A stretch of DNA of 64,000 nt from Rugalucina vietnamica (GCA_964017185.1 OZ024874.1:55159356-55223355); one strand, 5' to 3'. Positions 1 through 10,019 are shown, counted from the first letter of the stretch. A program made the numbers and translations. Notes: generated from the sequence alone by a model not told the origin.

Positions 1-295
1 GCAATCATTCTTATATATTTCCTTCTCTCGTTTCAATATGTCAGAGATGTTCCGGGATATCAAAAAGTTGAGGCATCCAGACGCAGGAAGCATAAATTTA
101 AATTGGTTCACCGGTACCAGCTCCATTCCAATAACATGTTGATGCTCTCGACATGGATGATAGCCTTGCTGAACCGTTTTTTTTTAATTTCACATTTGTA
201 TAAAAATAGGTACCAACAAGGCACATTTTGGAAGTGTGACATTTGTGTATGTTAAATTTCGATGGCGGGGTGGAGGCGGTGAAATTAATACTAAA
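1..295. other. Unassigned AT-rich DNA
   Basis: No coding exon, hairpin or recognisable repeat was seen here. The short frames overlapping it have no coding character. Confidence 0.4.
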
Positions 296-600
296 ACTTC
301 AAATGTCTTCAGTATCGTTCCAAGGCAATACTTCTGTTGTGGTTCTAGTTGTTTTGTGTTTTGGAGTCGAATTTTTGTGCTGTTTGAGCCTTATGTGCGT
401 TTTCATATTTTTAGTTCAGTTCGGGTAACTGAGTGGCCGCCTGTTGGGGAATAGCTGCTCACTCGCCTTACGACATATTTTCATGGTATAAGTACCTAAG
501 TGTCATTTTAGTTTTTCCCACCCCTCGGTTTATGGAGTGGGAATTTCTTTCTGATTGTCCCATTTCCTGATCATTGCCTTTTCGTATTTTTTTCTGTTTC
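296..600 (+). repeat. Naiad-like retroelement 3' end fragment
   Basis: This stretch matches the 3' untranslated region of the Naiad-like element at 49891-50520. Shared landmarks, in the same order, are the 'cgttccaag...tacttctg' block, 'gtaactgagtggcc', 'tagctgctcac' and the 'tggagtgggaat...ttctgatt' block ending near 'cctgatc.ttgcct'. No reverse-transcriptase coding sequence precedes it, so it is a strongly 5'-truncated copy. Confidence 0.7.
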
Positions 601-1160
601 TGACGGTACGAATTTCTATAACGTCTGTGAAGAACTAGTATGATTTTTTTCCAGATGTGTAGAATTGACACAAATCGGTACTAAATCTTCTAACACGAAA
701 ACACGTTCTTGAACCACAATTGTCACATTTCGCAAAGTTCTTATGTGAATTATTAGTACCAAATCCTCCCAGCCGGCGAAGAATTGGTAACAAACTGGTA
801 TGTAACGAATTTCATCCCATTTCACACGCATGTGAGATAGGCGCATGTAATCAAATTTCATGTACGTATTCTTCGCACTCACGAAAACCACCCATGTGAA
901 GTGGTTTTGCCTTTAATTCCACTGATTCTTCAATATTTATAGCATTATATGTGAACATTAAGTACCAAGCTTTCACATCTGAGTAAACTTGATACCAGTT
1001 CTTCAAAGATGTGATGAATCCAAACCAATTCTTCACACGTCAAAACACTGACTCGTCCCGCATGTGAAAATTTGGTACAAATTTTTCACATATGAAAATA
1101 ATACCAGATATTCACAGATTTTATGATTAAGTGCCGCCGATTTCACACGTGTGGAATCTG
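601..1160. repeat. Degenerate short tandem repeat region
   Basis: Related short words recur every 25-45 bases on both strands: 'ttcacatgtgaa'-like half palindromes alternate with 'ggtacca'/'ggtacaa' and 'attcttc'. The units are too diverged for a fixed period. No coding sequence is supported; the overlapping short reading frames are by-products of the repeats. Confidence 0.45.
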
Positions 1161-1590
1161 CGATTCAACAACGCTTTGAAAACGTAGATAAAAGGAGCAA
1201 AACATAAAACAAGTAGGACTACAACAGAAGTACCGCATCGGAGCGGTCAGTAATATAAATTTACTGGGTGGTACAAACAGTTTTATATATTTTCCACTAT
1301 CTTTGTTGAACTAGAGCCACAAGTTAAGCTTTTCTTCTCGGTCTGATACAAATGCATGATTTTGCAAGCAGCGGGCGGTCTCGGGAGATACAACGTTATA
1401 ATTTATAAATCCGTGGTTTCCTGCAGATAGAACATAAGCGTATAACCCAAACGCGCCCCGGGTGTATGAAAATTCTCAACACGCTGAAGATTTTGGACGT
1501 ATAAAAATAATTTGTTTCTTAAACTCGTTTTAGCAGTCACACATTAGCGCGTGACTAAAGCGTCTGCCAGACGTATGAACAAGAAAATCT
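1161..1590. other. Unassigned DNA
   Basis: Nothing recognisable was seen between the degenerate repeat and the poly(A)/AAATA tract. Confidence 0.3.
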
Positions 1591-1597
1591 CAAAACT

Positions 1598-1654
1598 CAA
1601 AAAAAAAAAAAAAAAAAATAAATAAATAAATAAAATAAAATAAAATAAAATAAA
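1598..1654. repeat. Poly(A) and (AAATA)n microsatellite
   Basis: An A homopolymer runs into AAAT and then AAAAT units. It may be the tail of an old retroposed copy, although no body was recognised before it. Confidence 0.85.
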
Positions 1655-1689
1655 GTACGTTTTGTGTTACGTCGCAGACACACTAAGCA

Positions 1690-1997
1690 GGAAGACCCCG
1701 CCCATTGGGACTTAAAGAAATAGATGGGCTGCTTGGGCCTCCAGGCAAAGCTTGTTCCACCTGATTACTGGTTAACCGCTCAGGTCTTAGCTTTCCCAGG
1801 AAAAGTGGTTACAAGTCAAACCGTCCACACATATAAGCATGTGTGGCTTTGTTGGATGGTTATATTTTAAGCACTTGTTGAATGTCTTGACATCCTCATT
1901 TTGGTTAAAAGTCCCATAAAGTGGAGGCAACGTCCCGACATGACCTTAGCTGTTGACTGGGACGTAAAGCATCAATTCAAACAAACAAACAAACACT
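1690..1997 (+). repeat. SINE family A copy, with (AAAC)n tail
   Basis: The body runs from 'cccattggga' through 'aaatagatgggctgc' and 'ctggttaaccgctcaggtc' to the 3' words 'cccgacatgacc' and 'gactgggacgt', ending in (CAAA)n. The same order of words is seen at 2755-3035 (+) and, in reverse, at 3390-3625 and 37266-37580. The tail and lack of coding support a SINE. Part of the 3' end is shared with SINE family B at 26881. Confidence 0.7.
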
Positions 1998-1999
1998 AA

Positions 2000-2750
2000 G
2001 CAGGTGCTATAGGCGCGCAGCAAACGTTAAACGCGCGTCTCATACACGCTTGGGGCACGTTACTGAACAAATATTTGTTAAAAATATGCGCCAAACGCGT
2101 TCAAAGCGTATTCAACGCGCCTGTAACGCGCGTGGAACTTATTCGCTGGCTAATCTGTTGTAGATGGTACTAACCGAGTGACGGTGATTTCCAGCTTAGA
2201 CACACGACCGATTCACGCCGAGATTCGAGAAAATTTTTAAGCATGCTTAAAAAGCCTATTGAGCCCTTCCCGCGTGGAATGCGCACCGACCTACAGCGAC
2301 GTCCCAGCAGGCACATGACGTCAAGTTGACGTCACATAAGGGTTACATTATGGTGGTCACGTCGTACGATGTTATAACTACGTCAGTGTGACGAAAATAT
2401 GATGACCTAAAGTGACGTCAGGCGTATAACCTTCATGCAACGTCAATATGACAAAAATATAATGACCTAATGTGATGTCATAATTATACCCTACATGTAA
2501 CGTATTTTCATGGTTGCATTTATGTCATGAGCAATCACCTGGCGTGTGAAATGCATATACTATATCAACGTACACCGAGGTGTACACCAAGCGTACAAAG
2601 CGCGCATGTAACGCGTTTCTAACGTGCCTCCGATGTGCTCCTGACGTATGTTGAATTTTACATTATTGTCAACACAACCGGCGCGCGTTTGGCTTATATG
2701 CTAATGTGTGTCAGCTATTTTCCTCGTTTCCTGTGTGTTAAGACCTCGTT
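2000..2750. other. CG-rich unassigned segment with CRE-like cluster
   Basis: The ends of the segment are rich in 'acgcg'/'gcgcg' words in both orientations. The middle (about 2315-2505) holds TGACGTCA-type sites and an imperfect direct repeat ('atgacctaa.gtga.gtca' followed by a second copy). It may be an unrecognised transposon. No coding frame was found. Confidence 0.35.
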
Positions 2751-2754
2751 TAGT

Positions 2755-3035
2755 GTCCTTCCATTGGGACCTAAAAGAAATAGATGGGCTGCCTGTGCCT
2801 CCAAGCAAAGCTTCTTCGCTACTGACTGATTACTGGTTAACCGCTCAGGTCTGAGCCTGCCCAGAAAAGTGGTTCGTTTGGTGGTTATATTCGAAGCCCT
2901 TATTGGATGTCATGACGTCCTAATTTTTGGTAAAAGTCCCACACAACTCGAGGCAGCGTCCCGACATGACCATTAGCTTTTGACTGGGACGTTAAACACC
3001 AATTCAAACAACCAACCAAACAAACAAACAAACAT
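2755..3035 (+). repeat. SINE family A copy
   Basis: Same word order as the copy at 1690, ending in (CAAA)n near 3035. A family B SINE begins about ten bases after this tail, suggesting insertion into or next to the tail. Confidence 0.7.
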
Positions 3036-3043
3036 AAAACAAA

Positions 3044-3260
3044 TAGGGAGCGTGGTGACGTAGTGGTAAAGCATGGGAATCCGAATCGAGAGGTCATGGG
3101 ATCGATCACCGTGGCACTGGCAGCACCGTGTTGTCCTTGAGCAAGGCATATTAACTCCCTGGAGGACGAGGAGCCATGCAAATAATGTACCCATCGCCAT
3201 TTAGCGTAACTGCAACCGAGTTTGACTGTCCCTTGCCGAGTTGCATCATGGTACAGCTCT
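3044..3260 (+). repeat. SINE family B copy, tRNA-like head
   Basis: The head 'gtggtgacgtagtggtaaagca' and the later 'gtcatgggatcgatcacc' resemble Pol III A and B boxes. The body words 'gtccttgagcaaggca' and 'attaactccct' match the fuller copy at 26881-27085. Confidence 0.65.
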
Positions 3261-3389
3261 GGCCAGTGTTGATTCGAGCCCCGCGCCGAGCATTTGTGAG
3301 ACGAGTGTGAATATGTTGTTTGATCCCGGGATTCGATCATATAGGTTTATTGTTTGAATGTGTTGCTTTACGTTCGAGTCAACATCTAT

Positions 3390-3625
3390 GGTCTTATTGG
3401 GATGTTGCTGCCTTTCAATGGGACTTCTACCCAACATTGTGATGTCGTGATATGCTTAAAAATACGTGCATATAACCACACAACAACTAAAGCTTATAAC
3501 TTTTCCTAGGCAGTTTCAGACCTAAGTGGTTAACCAGTTATCGTGTGGTCGATCACTCAGTTATAAGCTCTGTCTGGCAGCCCATCTATTTCTCACGGCC
3601 CCAACGGGCGGGGATGGGCAAAGTC
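3390..3625 (-). repeat. SINE family A fragment
   Basis: In reverse orientation it contains the family A words for 'gggctgc', 'ctggttaaccac' and 'cccattga'. It is diverged and lacks a clear tail. Confidence 0.5.
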
Positions 3626-3765
3626 GCATCGGTTTGCCGCCCTTATCCGTTTAGTTTAGTTAACATTGAGAGATTGCTGGTTTCATTTGCAGTCACGCTC
3701 TCATTGAACAGTCTGTTCATCGAGATAAATGCTTGTTGCCTGGCATTGTGGTAGAGTCACTCTTT

Positions 3766-3846
3766 GAAAGAAGAAGAAAAAGAAGAAGAAGTAGAAGAAG
3801 AAGAAGAAGAAGAAAAAGAAGAAGAAAAAGAAGAAGAAATAGAAGA
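3766..3846. repeat. (GAA)n microsatellite
   Basis: About 80 bases of GAA/AAGAAG triplets with a few interruptions. Confidence 0.95.
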
Positions 3847-4440
3847 ATGATTTATTTACGTACAGAGAGGTCCCCGGCGAGATCGTACGTTATCTTGTCG
3901 TGAAGAGCCATTGGGCAAAATTTTAAGCTCCCTTGACTTCTGGTTTACATACAGAAAGCGTTGGCTCCTTCCCAATATGACTGAAAAATTGCTGATATGG
4001 ACGTTAAGTCATATAATCTAACCAGTCCAAACATTTTAGATATAATTAACACTTCTTGGAGCTTCCTTAGTGCTTTATGTCGTTATGTTGAGCAAGTAAA
4101 ATAGTGTTGACTCATGTAAATCGGACGACGAGTATGTTCAAATCCAAACTGTACATAACTTCCCTGGTGAACTTTTCGATGACGCTGGATTTTTTGTTGG
4201 AAATTTGTTTCTGCACAAAATTCAAACCTTCGCGCTATGCGAAACTCGATGAGAGACTGCGCATTACGCAAAATGATCACGTGTTCAGATGAAGGAAAAA
4301 ATATATCTCGATCGAAATATATAATGATATTTAGATTGACATATTATATGTCAATTTAGATATATTATAATAGGGTATATTTCGTTCGAAATATATGGTA
4401 ATTAGGCATATCTCCTTCTAGATATAATATATCGATTTAA
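3847..4440. other. Unassigned DNA with AT-rich palindromes
   Basis: No gene was seen. From about 4290 to 4440 there are several short palindromes rich in 'atat', including 'tgacatattatatgtca', perhaps an old MITE or AT-rich satellite. Confidence 0.35.
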
Positions 4441-4566
4441 CGGTTGTGCCCTACTGTTATATGTGGAGGGGAAACAAAGGCGCTGATCAGCTGTTACTGC
4501 ACAGCTGATCTGCGCCTTTGTTGTCGCATATGCAATTGCTGGTTTTCTGATATAGAGGTGCATTTC
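4441..4566. mobile_element. Hairpin MITE family 1, partial copy
   Basis: The central palindrome of family 1 is present ('aaacaaaggcgctgatcagc' and its reverse 'gctgatctgcgcctttg'), followed by a diverged right end. The left end is missing. Confidence 0.7.
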
Positions 4567-4679
4567 AGAAACCTATCTTTTTGTTTTTAGAACTGTCTCT
4601 GGCAAAACCGTTGTTTCAGTATTAATTATAGTTCCGCTTTGGAAAAGTGGTCTGACCATACTGGATTCACCCTGACTTT

Positions 4680-4935
4680 CAATCTTTACGTGGTTCTGTG
4701 AACATTTTGTTTCCGCTCAGTATCTTGACATTGGAGTGACAGAATCTGACCAATTTTTGTATGCACATCAGCATTGACAACATCTAGCTTTTGATTATTA
4801 CCCAGCCTTTTTAGCAAAATTTCAACAGAGTCATGGCCCTTGATTGACATCAGAATTTGGTTTCTGCTCAATTTCTTGAGAATAATTTGACAGAATCTAA
4901 TCAGATTTTGTATGCACATCGATTGTTACCTGTCA
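4680..4935. repeat. Diverged tandem repeat, two units
   Basis: It contains 'cttgattgacatcagaatt', 'cttgagaataatttgacagaat' and 'tttgtatgcacatc' twice. The same words recur in a four-unit array at 54060-54660. Function unknown; the overlapping - strand frame is a repeat artefact. Confidence 0.6.
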
Positions 4936-4952
4936 TATATGGCACATTTTAG

Positions 4953-5464
4953 GTAGACCATCTGCAATTTCAGTTAGACCAACAAAGGGTAGACCTACAA
5001 AAATCCTTGGCTGAAACAGAGGCCATTATGAGAAGGAATAGAGAAGATTATGTTGAGAATCTGGAACTGAAAATTTTTATCTTCGAGCAAACATTCTTAA
5101 GATATTTTGTCTTTGTCACATTTTAGGTAGACCATCTGCAACTTCAGATAGACCAACAAAGGGTAGATCTTCAAAAATCCTTGGCTGACACTGAGGCCAT
5201 TATGAGAAGGAATAGAGAAGATTATGAGGAAAATCTGGAACTGAAAATTTTCAAACATATTCATATTAAGATATTTTACTTTTGTTACATTTTAGGTAGA
5301 CCATTTGCAACTTCAGTTAGACCAACAAAGGGTAGACCTACAAAAATCCCTGGCTGAAACTGAGGCCATTATGAGAAGGAATAGAGAAGGTTATGAGGAA
5401 AATCTGGAACTGAAAATTTTCAAACATATTCATATTAAGATATTTTACTTTTGTTACATTTTAG
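4953..5464 (+). repeat. Three tandem copies of a CEP162 exon 5' part
   Basis: Three units start at 4953, 5127 and 5296; the true exon starts at 5465, so spacings are 174, 169 and 169 bases. Each unit carries a 'cattttag' acceptor, then 'gtagaccat.tgcaa' and the start of the CEP162 exon (codons reading LDQQRVDLQKSLAETEAIMRR with a few changes) up to 'ctggaactgaaaatttt', and then AT-rich intron. The units lack the second half of the exon, and I see no usable GT donor in the last two. They look like an incomplete local duplication rather than working exons, but the coding part has stayed close to the true exon. Confidence 0.85.
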
Positions 5465-5689
5465 GTAGACCATTTGCAACTTCAGTTAGACCAACAAAGG
5501 GTAGACCTACAAAAATCCCTGGCTGAAACTGAGGCCATTATGAGAAGGAATAGAGAAGATTATGAGGAGAACCTGGAGTCATTGAGGGCTAATCACCAGA
5601 AAGAGGTCCAGAGAATACTAGCTCAACAGGCACTGGAACATTCAGCATCGAGACTGGCAGAGCTACAGAGTAAACTAGATACGCAAGAG
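5465..5689 (+). CDS. CEP162: CEP162 exon (third from end of coding sequence as read)
   Basis: The acceptor is 'acattttag' and the donor is 'gag|gttggt'. It encodes 75 residues, beginning VDHLQLQLDQQ and ending SKLDTQE, all predicted coiled coil. Three partial copies lie directly upstream. A family 1 MITE starts 25 bases after the donor. Confidence 0.85.
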
Positions 5690-7302
5690 GTTGGTGTAGC
5701 AGCTTACCATATAATGAGCCACGACGCGAGAAAACCGGTCTTCGGGGTTTCCGACCCGGTCTGACACAAACTGAGCTAGAGGCTGGAAATTCCGGATTAA
5801 GTAAATAGAGGAATCATACTATCCGTGTAGTAAAAACAAAAGCGCTGATCAACTTCGCAGTTTAATACTGCGAAGCTGATCTGCGCCTTTGTTTTCGCCT
5901 ATGTTTTCCCATGCGGCGGCTCATTTTTAATAAAGGAGCTCAAATTTTTTTTATTGTTGTAGAAAGAACTAAATTGTTGGATGCTAAACAGTAATAGTAG
6001 GAAGACAAATTGTTAATTTTATCATTGTCATAGGACAAAGCTGACTTAATACAAGGTAAAATAAGGCAGCTAGATCATCTATCATACGAGCAGAGTCATG
6101 AGAAAACCGGATATTTGCCTATGCGAAAACAAAGACGCAGATCAGCTTCGCGGTAACTGCGAAGCTGATCAGCGCCTTTGTTTTCACTACACGGATAGTT
6201 CAATTCCTTTTCTTCCTATATCCGAAATTTCAAGCTTCAAGCTATCTTCTATAGCTGCACATCAAGTATGGTCGGAAACCCCGAAGACCAGTTTTCTCGT
6301 GTCGCGGCTCATATAAAACATGCATCATAGACTTATTAGACTAAAATCCAGAATCAGTAAAGACAGATTTTCAGGTGAAATCTAGCATATGTCATTATGC
6401 CTTATATGAAATGCCCACAACAGAGCTAATGCTAAAAATTATAATCCTTTGTCGCTCAGTATTTCTTGAAGAGAAATCTTATATTTGTAGAAGCTTTCAT
6501 ATCTCATTTATGCTCCTTCGCAGGTGGTGATCAAGCATCTACGTGAGCAGCAGGCAAGGCTTGAGGTAGAAGCCGAGGCAGCGTCAGTTCTCAGAATTAA
6601 ACAGACACGACTAGAGGAAACTTTGAAATCTCTCAACCATGAGCTCAAAGAGGCCAAGAAATCTCACTCTCCTGTAAGATTGATATTTGAGCCGCCTCGT
6701 CAGAAAACCAGCATTGCTGTTCGACCTATGCATCATTGTTAAGACCTTAACTTGTTAAGTAAATGCCGACTATATAAGCAAATACACTATTATTTTCTGT
6801 TGATAAAATGTGAGAATCCTTTGCAATGCAATGCAAAGGATTCTCACATTTTATCCACAAAAATAATGGTATTTGTAATATTGCCATCAGAAATTTCAAC
6901 TAATCATTAAAAAATAACGACATCGACTGGCCCTTGTTTTTTTAATTGAAAGTTTGTTTAATTTTGCCTGCTATTTGAAACTTGATTAACGGTATGCTGA
7001 AACTGTGTGTTAAACTTAATTTTCAGGAGATGCGACATTTTGAAGCATTACAAGAGAAGATAACACAGATAGAAAACAAACATTCCCAGCGAGAACAAGA
7101 ACTACAACAAATTATCAGAAATACACGACAGAACACGAACATTGAAATAGAGAGAGAAGTCGCAAAGTGGAAAAATCTTGTAGAAACTAAAAATAATGAG
7201 ATCCAGAAATTCCGCATGGAGTTGGACTCCATTTTAGAAGTTTTACGGGTATTACAGAAACAAGGTGTTGTTATTCCAGTAGGATCAGTCGGCGTATCAT
7301 AG
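5465..7302 (+). CDS. CEP162: CEP162-like centrosomal protein, C-terminal exons
   Basis: This is the 3' end of a gene for a CEP162 (KIAA1009) homologue. CEP162 is a microtubule-binding coiled-coil protein of the distal centriole that helps assemble the ciliary transition zone. Three coding exons join in phase 0: 5465-5689, 6524-6673 and 7027-7302 (217 codons including the stop). Recognition rests on remembered vertebrate C-terminal motifs found here in order: a QQALEHS..VAEL-like block before the first splice, a KEAKKSHSP/EMRHF junction, then HSQREQELQQII, EVAKWKNL and FRMELDSILEVLR, ending in QGVVIPVG. The whole stretch is charged, heptad-rich coiled coil. Upstream exons lie outside the window or were not found. 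No strong AATAAA was seen between the stop and the MITE at 7356. Confidence 0.88.
5715..5922. mobile_element. Hairpin MITE family 1 copy in CEP162 intron
   Basis: The termini are GAGCC...GGCTC with GAGAAAACC next to the left end. The central palindrome contains 'cttcgcagtt' and 'actgcgaagc'. Full family description is given with the copy at 57597. Confidence 0.85.
6088..6310. mobile_element. Hairpin MITE family 1 copy in CEP162 intron
   Basis: Flanks ATAC and ATAT look like a decayed 4-bp target duplication. It follows a short open stretch (from 6034) that reads DKADLIQGKIRQLDHLSY after an 'atag' acceptor-like site. No donor follows it before the MITE. Confidence 0.85.
6524..6673 (+). CDS. 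CEP162: CEP162 exon (penultimate)
   Basis: The acceptor is 'ccttcgcag' and the donor 'cct|gtaaga'. It is exactly 150 bases, with 50 codons from VVIKHLREQQ to KKSHSP. Phase 0 at both ends fits the neighbouring exons. Confidence 0.88.
6775..6885. mobile_element. Perfect-core foldback in the last CEP162 intron
   Basis: Arms of about 24 bases with no mismatch (GATAAAATGTGAGAATCC... and its reverse) surround a tiny loop near 6825. They extend outward imperfectly through 'aatacactattatttt' and 'aaaataatggtattt'. This is likely a small palindromic MITE; a structured intronic RNA is possible. Confidence 0.7.
7027..7302 (+). CDS. CEP162: CEP162 terminal coding exon
   Basis: The acceptor is 'aattttcag'. 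It has 91 codons plus TAG at 7300-7302. The most conserved part of the family is here: QREQELQQII near residue 18, EREVAKWKNLVE near 40, then LDSILEVLR and QGVVIPVG close to the end. Confidence 0.9.
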   Translation, partial: EMRHFEALQEKITQIENKHSQREQELQQIIRNTRQNTNIEIEREVAKWKNLVETKNNEIQKFRMELDSILEVLRVLQKQGVVIPVGSVGVS

Positions 7303-7355
7303 CATAGGGATAGTTTATAGAATGATTATATAAATTTACATCCGAGAAGATATTA

Positions 7356-7590
7356 GAGCCGCCTCATGAGAAAACTAAACAATGTGGTTTCCAACCAGGT
7401 CTGACACAAACCAAGCTGTTCAAGCACAGAAGCAAGCTAGAAGCTTGAAATTTTGGCTATAAGTAGAAGAGGACTTGTACTCTCTGAGTAGCAAAAGGAA
7501 AGCCGCAGATCAGCTGTGCAGTTACTGAGAAGCTGATCTGCGCCTTTGTTTTCCCATATGCAAAATTCTGGTTTTCTCATGATGCAGCTC
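7356..7590. mobile_element. Hairpin MITE family 1 copy
   Basis: It starts GAGCCGCCTCATGAGAAAAC and ends in GCAGCTC. It begins 53 bases after the CEP162 stop codon, so it probably lies in or just past the 3' untranslated region. Confidence 0.9.
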
Positions 7591-7789
7591 ATATAAATTT
7601 ACATCCATCCAAGAAGATATTACATGTCTATCATTTTAAGCTGGTTGAATGAGGTCATTGAATATATGACTCAAGACAAGTTTTGTTTGTTAAAATAACA
7701 AAAGCGATGATGTTGATATCATCAAAAGGAATGTCTTGTGGAAGGAGATCATTCTACTCTATAATCCCGCCTTTGCAATAATACTATTT

Positions 7790-8012
7790 GAGTGGCGTCA
7801 CGTGAAAACTGGATTTTTGCCTATGCGAAAACAAAGGAGCAGATCAGCTGTGCAGCTGATCAGCGCCTTTGTTTTCGCTACACGGATAGTGCAAGTCCTC
7901 TTCTTCATAAATCTGAAATTTCAATGCTCTTGCCTCTTTCTGTGGCTGCACAGACCAGTTTGTGTCAGACTTGGTCGGAAACCTCAAAGACCTTTTTTTC
8001 GTATTGCGGCTC
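7790..8012. mobile_element. Hairpin MITE family 1 copy with ATTT duplication
   Basis: ATTT flanks both ends. The central arms are short because part of the palindrome is deleted ('agatcagctgtgcagctgat'). Confidence 0.9.
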
Positions 8013-8070
8013 ATTTATCCAAGATGTATGACAGATTTACATTGGTGGTTCAACTGTTTTCCAGATTTTT

Positions 8071-9591
8071 AGCTCACCTGAGCCGTCAGGCTCACAAGGT
8101 GAGCTTACAGGATGGCCATGATCCGGCGTCCGTCCTTCCGTCCGTCCGTCGTCCACCATTTTCAAAGATCTTCTTCTCTGAAACCGCTTGGCCAATCAAA
8201 GCCAAATTTTACATGAAGCATCTATGGGAAGGGGGAACCAATGTGTATATAAATAATCCAGGTCACATGACCAAGATGGCCGCCATGCCCATATATGGTA
8301 AAAACCCTTCAAAAATCTTCTTCTCCGGAACCACTGGACCGATTTCAACCAAACTTGGCATGAAGCATCGATGACTCAAGTACTACAATGTATATATAAA
8401 TCATGACCTTGCGGTGACCTTGACCTATTTTACGGCAAGGTCAACATAGGTCGCCTTTGCATTTGAATGGGAAAAATTGTTAAATTGTCATTTAAAGGAA
8501 AAATCTTGCAGAAAATGAGCAGTAGGACTGAATATTAATGATTCTGAAAAAAAATTGGGCACCAGGGGCTCATCCGCCCCCACCCCGGGGCAATATACAT
8601 GTATATTATCATAATATTCAAACATCTTCTTCTCTGAAACCGCTTGGCCAATCAAAGCCAAATTTTACATGAAGCATCTATGGGAAGGGGGAACCAATGT
8701 GTATATAAATAATCCAGGTCACATGACCAAGATGGCCGCCATGCCCATATATGGTAAAAACCCTTCAAAAATCTTCTTCTCCAGAACCGGTGGACCGATT
8801 TCAACAAAACTTGGCATGAAGCATCGATGGCTCAAGTACTACAATGTGTATATAATTCATGACCTTTTCATGACCTTGACCTATTTTACGGCAAGGTCAA
8901 CATAGGTCGCCAATGCATTTGAATGGGGAAAACTTTTAAAATGTAATTTAAAGTGAAAGTCTTGCAGGAAATGGGAAGTAGGACTGAAAATTAATGATTC
9001 TGAAAAAAATTGGACCCCAGGGGCTCATGTGCCCCCACCCCGGGGCAATATACATGTATATTTCCATAATATATATTCAAACCTCTTCTCCTCTGAAATC
9101 GCTTGGCCAATCAAAGCCAAATTTTATGTGAAGCATCTATAGAATTGAGGAATCAATGTGTATATAAATAATCTAGGTCACATGACAAAGATGGCCGCCA
9201 TGCCCATATATGGTAAAAACCCATCAAAAATCTTCTTCTCTGAAACCAATAGACTGATTTCAAGGAAACTTGGCGTGAAGCATCGATGGCTAAAGTACTC
9301 CAATGTATATATAAATCATGACCCTGTGATGACCTTGACCAAGTTTATGGCAAGGTCAACATGGGTTGCCTATGCATTTGAATTGGGAAAACTGTTAAAA
9401 TGTCATTTGAAGGGAAAAGCCAGCAGGAAATTGGCAAATGGACAGAATATTGAAGATTCTGAAAAAAGAAAATGGCCCAAGGGCTTCATCTGCCCCTGCA
9501 CTGGAGTCAAATACCATAATATTCAAACATGTTTATTGGTATATGCAGCAGATCTCAGGTGAGCGTTTACAGGACCATTGGTCCTCTGGTT
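8071..9591 (+). mobile_element. 1.5-kb Helitron-like non-autonomous element, copy 1
   Basis: The left end is 'agctcacctgagcc' with a hairpin against 'ggctcacaaggtgagct', followed by a (GTCC)n stretch. The right end is a short hairpin 'aggaccattggtcct' and then 'ctggtt'. Between them are three diverged direct repeats of about 450-490 bases, each with 'cttggccaatcaaagcc', 'ccaagatggccgccatg', 'gaccttgacc' and 'caaggtcaac'. There is no coding sequence. Other copies are at 15852-17356 (reverse) and 61818-63320. No target duplication is seen; Helitron-like is the best guess but not proven. Confidence 0.75.
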
Positions 9592-9817
9592 ACAGGGTGT
9601 TAAGACGTTTTACATTGATGAAATACCTTTTCATTTAAGGTAAAAAACCAAGCACTTGGAAGAGGAATCTGAGCAGTCACTTAGAAGTTGACCGTGTCAC
9701 TGTCTTCTTATCTTCGATCTGCAGTAATTTGGACTTATCAGTTTGCTTATCAGCCATCAAAATAGGAAATTGAAACTCCGAATAATTGGATGAAAATCTC
9801 AGTTCATGACTACATAC
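9592..9817. other. Unassigned DNA between elements
   Basis: No gene or repeat was recognised. Confidence 0.3.
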
Positions 9818-10019
9818 GAGCTGCGACAAGAGAAAAATGGTCTTCTGGTTTTCGGACCAGGTCTGACACAAACAGACCTGTACAGTCACAGAAGCAGGCT
9901 AGAAGCTTGAAATTTCGGATTTAAGAAGAAGAGAAATTGTACTATCAGCGTATCGACAAAGCTGCTCTGCGCCTTTGTTTTCTCAAAGGAAAAACTCCCA
10001 TTTTCTCACAATGCGGCTC
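9818..10019. mobile_element. Hairpin MITE family 1 copy, internally deleted
   Basis: Ends and arms match family 1, but most of the left arm of the central palindrome is missing. Flanks are ATAC and ATAT. Confidence 0.8.

Noticed and set aside
236-454. 72-codon + strand frame at the left end
   Set aside because: It lies in the Naiad 3' region shared with 34833 and 50055, where the other copies are not open.
2900-3340. 146-codon - strand frame
   Set aside because: It runs through two SINEs and their CAAA tail on the wrong strand; no domain or coding composition.
7736-8374. 212-codon + strand frame
   Set aside because: It joins a family 1 MITE to the Helitron-like element; similar frames in other copies are broken and no protein family fits.
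9158-9562. 134-codon frame, also 8669, 15799, 16524, 62627 and 63053
   Set aside because: All fall in the internal repeats of the 1.5-kb element, with shared but frequently interrupted translations.
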